From contig CAZSBS010000189.1 in the NCBI GenBank assembly GCA_964605095.1, forward strand, positions 1 through 9,326: DNA of 9,326 nucleotides. The letters run 5' to 3'. The position numbers were made by a program, and so were the translations under genes. The number at the start of each line of letters is the position of its first letter. Within the stretch, counting starts at the first letter, position 1. Below are positions 6,036 through 9,326 of this stretch, piece by piece. The DNA comes from JAUWQU01 sp964605095 (GTDB lineage Bacteria; Planctomycetota; Phycisphaerae; SM23-33). The notes under the pieces were generated by a model that was given only the letters and a program-made list of their open reading frames with translations, had not been told where the DNA came from and ran no database searches.

Positions 6036-6104
6036 GGATCAACGCCAGAACCAAAGCGCCGGATGGTAGTCCCCCGCCGCCCGCCGGTCAAGCGCGGCGA
6101 ATAA

Positions 6105-6308
6105 ACCGCGGGTGTCCTGAAGCAGTATGGCGGGTCCGCAAAGTCCATGCTGCCGGAACTGCGGAAACTCGATCAGAAATTCGTCGCCAAGAAGCAGGCC
6201 AAAGAATACAACAAGATCATGGACGTGATTGCCGCGATCGAAAATGACAAGAACCCGCCCAAGCTGATCAGCCTCAAGGAATACATGGAAAACAACACAA
6301 AGAAGTAG
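6105..6308 (+). pseudogene. C-terminal remnant of a larger gene, possibly HEAT-repeat type
   Basis: After an in-frame TAA at 6102-6104 the frame is open for 67 codons and ends at TAG 6306-6308. The translation begins with GVLKQYGGSAKSMLPELRKL (from 6111), which has the helix pattern and the K-Y-G-x-x-A-K-x-x-L-P-x-L spacing of a HEAT-like repeat. It continues with a Lys/Glu-rich helical tail (KKQAKEYNKIMDVIAAIEND) and ends with PPKLISLKEYMENNTKK. The first in-frame ATG is at 6147, giving 53 residues, but it has no ribosome site and lies inside the repeat-like part. The composition looks like real coding sequence, so I read it as the 3' end of a gene whose front has been deleted. It stands just upstream of the sulfatase, on the same strand. 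A genuine small protein from 6147 remains possible. Confidence 0.5.
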
Positions 6309-6335
6309 CTTAAGTCCAAGTGAATGATGTCAAGA

Positions 6336-6342
6336 TAAGGAG
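6336..6342 (+). promoter_or_regulatory. Ribosome binding site of the sulfatase gene
   Basis: TAAGGAG lies 7 nt before the ATG at 6350 and is the strongest ribosome site in the right half of the window. A second in-frame ATG at 6359 is also reachable, and either start leaves the Tat motif intact. Confidence 0.75.
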
Positions 6343-6349
6343 CTTATAG

Positions 6350-7747
6350 ATGTCTATCATGAATCGCAGGCAGTTTCTCAAGGCGGTGGGCGTTGGAGCG
6401 GCGGCGTTGTCGGTGAGCCGCTTGCCGGCACTTTCAGCGGCCCAGGCCCAAGGTGAAAAGCCCAACATCATCCTCTGCATGACGGATGACCAGGGCTGGG
6501 GAGATGTCAGCTATAACGGCCTGAAGAAGATCAAGACGCCCAACCTGGACGCCATGGCCGCCGCCGGGGTCCGGTTCAACCGTTTCTACGCGGCTCATCC
6601 GAGTTGCTCGCCGACTCGGGCCAGCGTGATGACCGGACGACATCCGTTCCGGACAGGAACGCTCTGGCCGGGAATGCCGTTGCGCACGCAGGAGTTCACT
6701 ATTGCTCAGGCAATTAAGCGGGTGGGCTATACCACCGGACATTTCGGCAAATGGCATTTGAGCGGTGGGAAGCCGGGAAGAGGCCGAGCGCTGCCGATCG
6801 ACGATCCGCTGCATCCCGGCCATTTCGGATTCGACACATGGTTCACGGTTTCCAACTGGTTTGACACCGATTGGACATTCAGCCGTATGGGTGAAAAGGT
6901 CACCGTTCCCGGCGATGGGTCGGACGCGATTGTGGCTGAGGCCCTCACCTTCATCAAGAAGAACGCCGAATCGAAAACGCCGTTCCTGGCGGTGATCTGG
7001 TTCGGCAGTCCGCATATCCCGCTTAAGCCCACGAAGGAAGACCTCAAGGCGGCGGGCGGCCACCCTTACTACGGTGAAATGATCGGCGTTGACCGCGGTA
7101 TGGGCACGCTGCGCGACGGATTGCGCAAACTCGGCCTCGCCGAAAACACCATGCTTTGGTTCAACAGCGACAACGGAGCGTGGCAAGTGGAAAAAGAGGG
7201 GCCGGATGCCTATGGCTCGAACGGGATTCTTCGCGGGCATAAGGGGCAAGTATGGGAAGGCGGCATACGCGTGCCGGGCTTGATTGAATGGCCGGCGCGG
7301 ATCAAGAAGCCGTTCGTCAGCAATGTCCCTGTCGTCACCAGCGACATCTACCCGACCATCGTGGATCTCCTGAAGATTGATACCTCGGACCATACACAAC
7401 CCATTGATGGCATCAGCATCCTGGCGATTCTCGACGGAAAGATGAAAAAGCGGCCGAAAGGTATCGGGTTCTGGCATCCAGAAGGCGACGAGATCCTGTC
7501 GACGACACGAGTGGCCTGGATCGATAATCAGTATAAGTTACACAAGCGGGGTGAAGATAAATTCGAGTTGTATGATTTGAACGCTGATGCGTCTGAGAAG
7601 ACAGACATCGCGGCCGGGCATCCGGATGTTGTCAAACGCATGAAGGCCGACATGGAAGCCTGGCAAAAGTCCGTGACCCGTAGTTACGAGGGCAAGGACT
7701 ATCCCGAAGGAAGAGTTGTCCAGCCCGAAGCCCCCAAGGGCAAATAG
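6350..7747 (+). CDS. Tat-exported type I (formylglycine) sulfatase
   Basis: A 465-residue arylsulfatase-family enzyme that hydrolyses sulfate esters, probably on a sulfated polysaccharide. The N-terminus NRRQFLKAVGVGAAALS is a twin-arginine signal, so it is exported folded. The active site is complete: Asp46/Asp47 (MTDDQGWGD), Cys86 and Arg90 in CSPTR (the C-x-P-x-R signature whose cysteine becomes formylglycine), Lys134 and His136 (GKWHL), His222 (GSPHIPLKP), Asp274/Asn275 (FNSDNGAW) and Lys298 (LRGHKGQVWEGG). The C-terminal part (FELYDLNADASEKTDIAAGHPDVVKRM) is the usual small subdomain. Activity needs a formylglycine-generating enzyme or equivalent, not seen here. The esterase gene follows after 43 bp, suggesting an operon. 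Substrate and subfamily cannot be told. Confidence 0.95.
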   Translation: MSIMNRRQFLKAVGVGAAALSVSRLPALSAAQAQGEKPNIILCMTDDQGWGDVSYNGLKKIKTPNLDAMAAAGVRFNRFYAAHPSCSPTRASVMTGRHPFRTGTLWPGMPLRTQEFTIAQAIKRVGYTTGHFGKWHLSGGKPGRGRALPIDDPLHPGHFGFDTWFTVSNWFDTDWTFSRMGEKVTVPGDGSDAIVAEALTFIKKNAESKTPFLAVIWFGSPHIPLKPTKEDLKAAGGHPYYGEMIGVDRGMGTLRDGLRKLGLAENTMLWFNSDNGAWQVEKEGPDAYGSNGILRGHKGQVWEGGIRVPGLIEWPARIKKPFVSNVPVVTSDIYPTIVDLLKIDTSDHTQPIDGISILAILDGKMKKRPKGIGFWHPEGDEILSTTRVAWIDNQYKLHKRGEDKFELYDLNADASEKTDIAAGHPDVVKRMKADMEAWQKSVTRSYEGKDYPEGRVVQPEAPKGK

Positions 7748-7790
7748 GCTGGTTGCGATAAACTGTCGGTAATGTTTGGCACCTTTGATA

Positions 7791-8780
7791 ATGGAGATAA
7801 AATTGATTTACAAGAAATCCGCCATCCTGATTATTGTCGCCTTGGTGTTGACCCCACAGTCCGCACTCCTTGCCGCCGATGCGAATAAGAAACCCGTCAA
7901 GGTATTCATCCTCGCAGGGCAGTCGAACATGGAAGGCCATGGGGTCATAAACGGCAAGCAGAAAGGGACACTGGAAACCCTGGCGAAGGACCCGAACTCC
8001 GCGGCCCGGTACAAGCACCTGGTGGACAAGGACGGGAAATGGATCGTGCGCGACGACGTTTGGCTCTCTTACTATGACACCAAGTGCCCGTTGACCTTCG
8101 GCAAGAGCGCCGCGAAGAATGCGATCGGCCCTGAAATGGGCTTTGGCTGGGCCGTCGGCGACTATCTTGACAACCCAGTACTGCTGATCAAGTTTGGACC
8201 GGGCGGAACGAGCCTCGCCGGCCCCTGGCGTTCGCCGAGTTCCGGCGGCACGGTGGGCAGCCTGTACACCGGCATGATTGCGAGCATTAAGAAAACGCTC
8301 GCGAATCTCAAGGCCGACTTCCCCGAACTGGCCGGAAGGGGCGTCGAGATCGCCGGTTTCGGCTGGCACCATGGCTGGAACGACGGGTGCAGCGCCAAGG
8401 ACACGGCCGAGTATGAATCGAACATGGTCAACTTCATCAAGGATGTCCGCAAGGACCTCGGCGCGGCGAAGCTGCCGTTCGTGATCGGCGGTAGCGGGTT
8501 TGGCGGATGGGGTCAGACGGTGGACCGTCGGCTGGGGATCATGAAGGCCCAGGAGGCCGCCGCCAATCGACCGGAGTTCAAGGGCAACGTGTTATACGTC
8601 GAGACGCGCGACTTCTTCCGGCCCGGGAGTGTCTCGCCGCGCCCTATCGGCTATCATTGGTGCTGCAACGCCGAGACCTACTACCTGATCGGCGAAGGCA
8701 TGGGCAAGGCCATGGTGGAACTGCTGGGCGGCCCCAAGGCGCCAGCCAATCCGACGACGAGGCCCGCGGACAGGAAATAA
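7791..8780 (+). CDS. Exported SASA-type (sialate O-acetylesterase-like) carbohydrate esterase
   Basis: A 329-residue SGNH-like esterase of the sialate O-acetylesterase domain family, likely removing acetyl or other acyl groups from sugars. The Sec signal peptide is YKKSAILIIVALVLTPQSALLAA (about 7-29). Motifs in order: KVFILAGQSNMEGHG (37-51) with nucleophile Ser45, the KFGPGGTSLAGPW oxyanion block (134-146), GFGWHHGWNDG (189-199), and GYHWCCNAETYYLIGEGMG (287-305) with His289 as probable catalytic histidine. A short proline/threonine tail ends it. The start is uncertain: ATG 7791 lacks a ribosome site, while TTG 7803 has GGAG 6 nt upstream (7793-7796) and would give a tidy signal peptide starting MIYKK. 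It lies 43 bp after the sulfatase, so desulfation and deacylation of one glycan are probably coupled. The true substrate need not be sialic acid. Confidence 0.87.
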   Translation: MEIKLIYKKSAILIIVALVLTPQSALLAADANKKPVKVFILAGQSNMEGHGVINGKQKGTLETLAKDPNSAARYKHLVDKDGKWIVRDDVWLSYYDTKCPLTFGKSAAKNAIGPEMGFGWAVGDYLDNPVLLIKFGPGGTSLAGPWRSPSSGGTVGSLYTGMIASIKKTLANLKADFPELAGRGVEIAGFGWHHGWNDGCSAKDTAEYESNMVNFIKDVRKDLGAAKLPFVIGGSGFGGWGQTVDRRLGIMKAQEAAANRPEFKGNVLYVETRDFFRPGSVSPRPIGYHWCCNAETYYLIGEGMGKAMVELLGGPKAPANPTTRPADRK

Positions 8781-8914
8781 GGGCATCCGACGCGGAGCTT
8801 GGCGGAAGAACCGTCCAAACGTGAATTGCTCTGGTTAGTTGACACGCCGGACCTGTGGAAAAGGCCGGCCAGCGGTCATACGCGACAAGAAGCGCGAAAG
8901 ACAGAAAGGTAAAC
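8781..8914. other. Intergenic spacer before the Gfo/Idh/MocA gene
   Basis: This 134-bp spacer has no gene. TTGACA at 8839-8844 matches the -35 consensus exactly, but no acceptable -10 lies 16-18 bp further on. An imperfect hairpin (CCGGACCT, loop GTGGAAA, AGGCCGG, 8847-8868) has no T-run after it. The oxidoreductase may have its own promoter or be read through from the esterase gene. Confidence 0.4.
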
Positions 8915-9326
8915 ATGAATACGACACGCAGAAGATTCCTCAAGGGCGCCGCTTCAGCCATCGCGGGCGCGCCGTTCATTCTCTCCTCGAATATCCTGGC
9001 GGCCCAGACAAAGGCGAACAGCCGGCCCGGCATGGGTTTCATCGGCACCGGCAAGCAGTCCCAGGCCCTGCTGCGGAACTTCCTTTACCAGGATGTGCAG
9101 GTTCTGGCTGTCTGCGATGTGGACACGACCAGGCGGACGGACGCTCGTAAGAAGGTGGACAACTTCTACAAGGCAAACCCGAAAAAGGGCTCGCCCGGAT
9201 GCAAGGAATACACTGATTTCCGCGAGTTGCTCGCGCGCGAGGATATCGACCTGGTCTGCATCGCCACGCCTGACCACTGGCACGCGATCATCACGCTGGC
9301 GGCCCTGCGAAGCGGCAAGGACATCT
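8915..9326 (+). CDS. Tat-exported Gfo/Idh/MocA family oxidoreductase (5' part, cut by window end)
   Basis: The first 137 codons of a gene that runs off the window. Residues 1-30 are a twin-arginine signal (TTRRRFLKGAASAIAGAP). The Rossmann domain follows: MGFIGTGKQSQALL (40-53) gives G-x-x-G-x-G, VLAVCDVD (63-70) carries the acidic residue at the end of strand two, and DLVCIATPDHWHAIITLAAL (112-131) holds the family's typical ATPDHWH signature. Such enzymes use NAD(P)(H) to oxidise, reduce or epimerise sugars. Exported versions, as in Zymomonas glucose-fructose oxidoreductase, hold the cofactor tightly so that it is loaded before Tat export; the same is inferred here. AAAGG lies 5 nt before the ATG. 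It follows the esterase by 134 bp and plausibly handles the sugar released by the upstream enzymes. The C-terminal domain is outside the window. Confidence 0.92.
   Translation, partial: MNTTRRRFLKGAASAIAGAPFILSSNILAAQTKANSRPGMGFIGTGKQSQALLRNFLYQDVQVLAVCDVDTTRRTDARKKVDNFYKANPKKGSPGCKEYTDFRELLAREDIDLVCIATPDHWHAIITLAALRSGKDI

Larger units (their letters stand above)
6026..6349. other. Divergent intergenic region between MBL hydrolase and sulfatase genes
   Basis: This 324-bp stretch holds the promoter region of the minus-strand hydrolase gene, the coding-like remnant at 6105-6308 on the plus strand, and a 41-bp leader (6309-6349) before the sulfatase. I saw no convincing -35/-10 pair for the sulfatase, no terminator after the remnant, and no inverted repeat of note. 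Confidence 0.5.

Noticed and set aside
5117..6247. 376-codon plus-strand open frame opposite the MBL hydrolase
   Set aside because: The minus-strand frame has the full metal-binding set; the plus-strand translation is unstructured and rich in Arg, His and Gln.
6434..7477. 347-codon minus-strand open frame opposite the sulfatase
   Set aside because: The sense frame carries the complete sulfatase active site; the antisense product matches nothing I recognise.
8839..8844. TTGACA as a promoter for the oxidoreductase gene
   Set aside because: No -10-like hexamer is found at suitable spacing.

Overview
The window looks like chromosomal DNA from a GC-rich, free-living Gram-negative-type bacterium, most plausibly a member of the Planctomycetota (Phycisphaerae-like). 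The reasons are the run of Tat-exported sulfatase, GQSN esterase (SASA type) and Tat-exported Gfo/Idh/MocA oxidoreductase, an exported beta-propeller glycosidase-like protein, an ECF sigma factor and small intergenic tandem repeats. The phylum is an inference from gene content; no rRNA or other marker gene is present. No tRNA, rRNA, IS element, CRISPR array or phage gene was seen.

Layout, left to right. (1) 51-203 holds an array of a 7-bp unit (CTACCGG and variants, 21 full copies), downstream of an orphan ECF sigma factor gene on the minus strand (262-819). (2) A divergent spacer leads to a plus-strand pair: rex, a redox-sensing repressor (1042-1719), and an exported five-bladed propeller glycosidase-like protein (1756-2895). 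(3) Tail to tail with that pair, only 3 bp away, is a minus-strand block: an ABC1/UbiB family kinase-like protein (2899-4584), then a phased A-tract repeat (4683-4729), a phasin-like protein (4731-5045), and a ribonuclease Z-like metallo-beta-lactamase-fold hydrolase (5162-6025). (4) Between the divergent hydrolase and sulfatase genes lies what looks like the C-terminal stub of a lost larger gene (about 6105-6308). (5) A plus-strand saccharide-processing block follows: sulfatase (6350-7747), SASA-type carbohydrate esterase (7791-8780) and the start of a Gfo/Idh/MocA oxidoreductase (8915 to the window edge).

How the genes work together. The block from 6350 to the end, probably with the 1756-2895 protein, fits breakdown of sulfated and acylated polysaccharide outside the cytoplasm: desulfation, deacylation, and oxidation or rearrangement of the released sugar. 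There is no SusC/D pair or other transporter in view. Rex and the ECF sigma factor are regulators whose targets cannot be read from this sequence. The phasin-like and UbiB-like genes may form a membrane/lipid or storage-granule module. Several gene starts were moved inward from the longest open frame because a Shine-Dalgarno sequence or promoter decides the matter.

The least explained items are the 7-bp array, the 10-bp-phased A-tract repeat, the stub at 6105-6308 and the substrate of the propeller protein. I did not find a clearly new multi-gene system.
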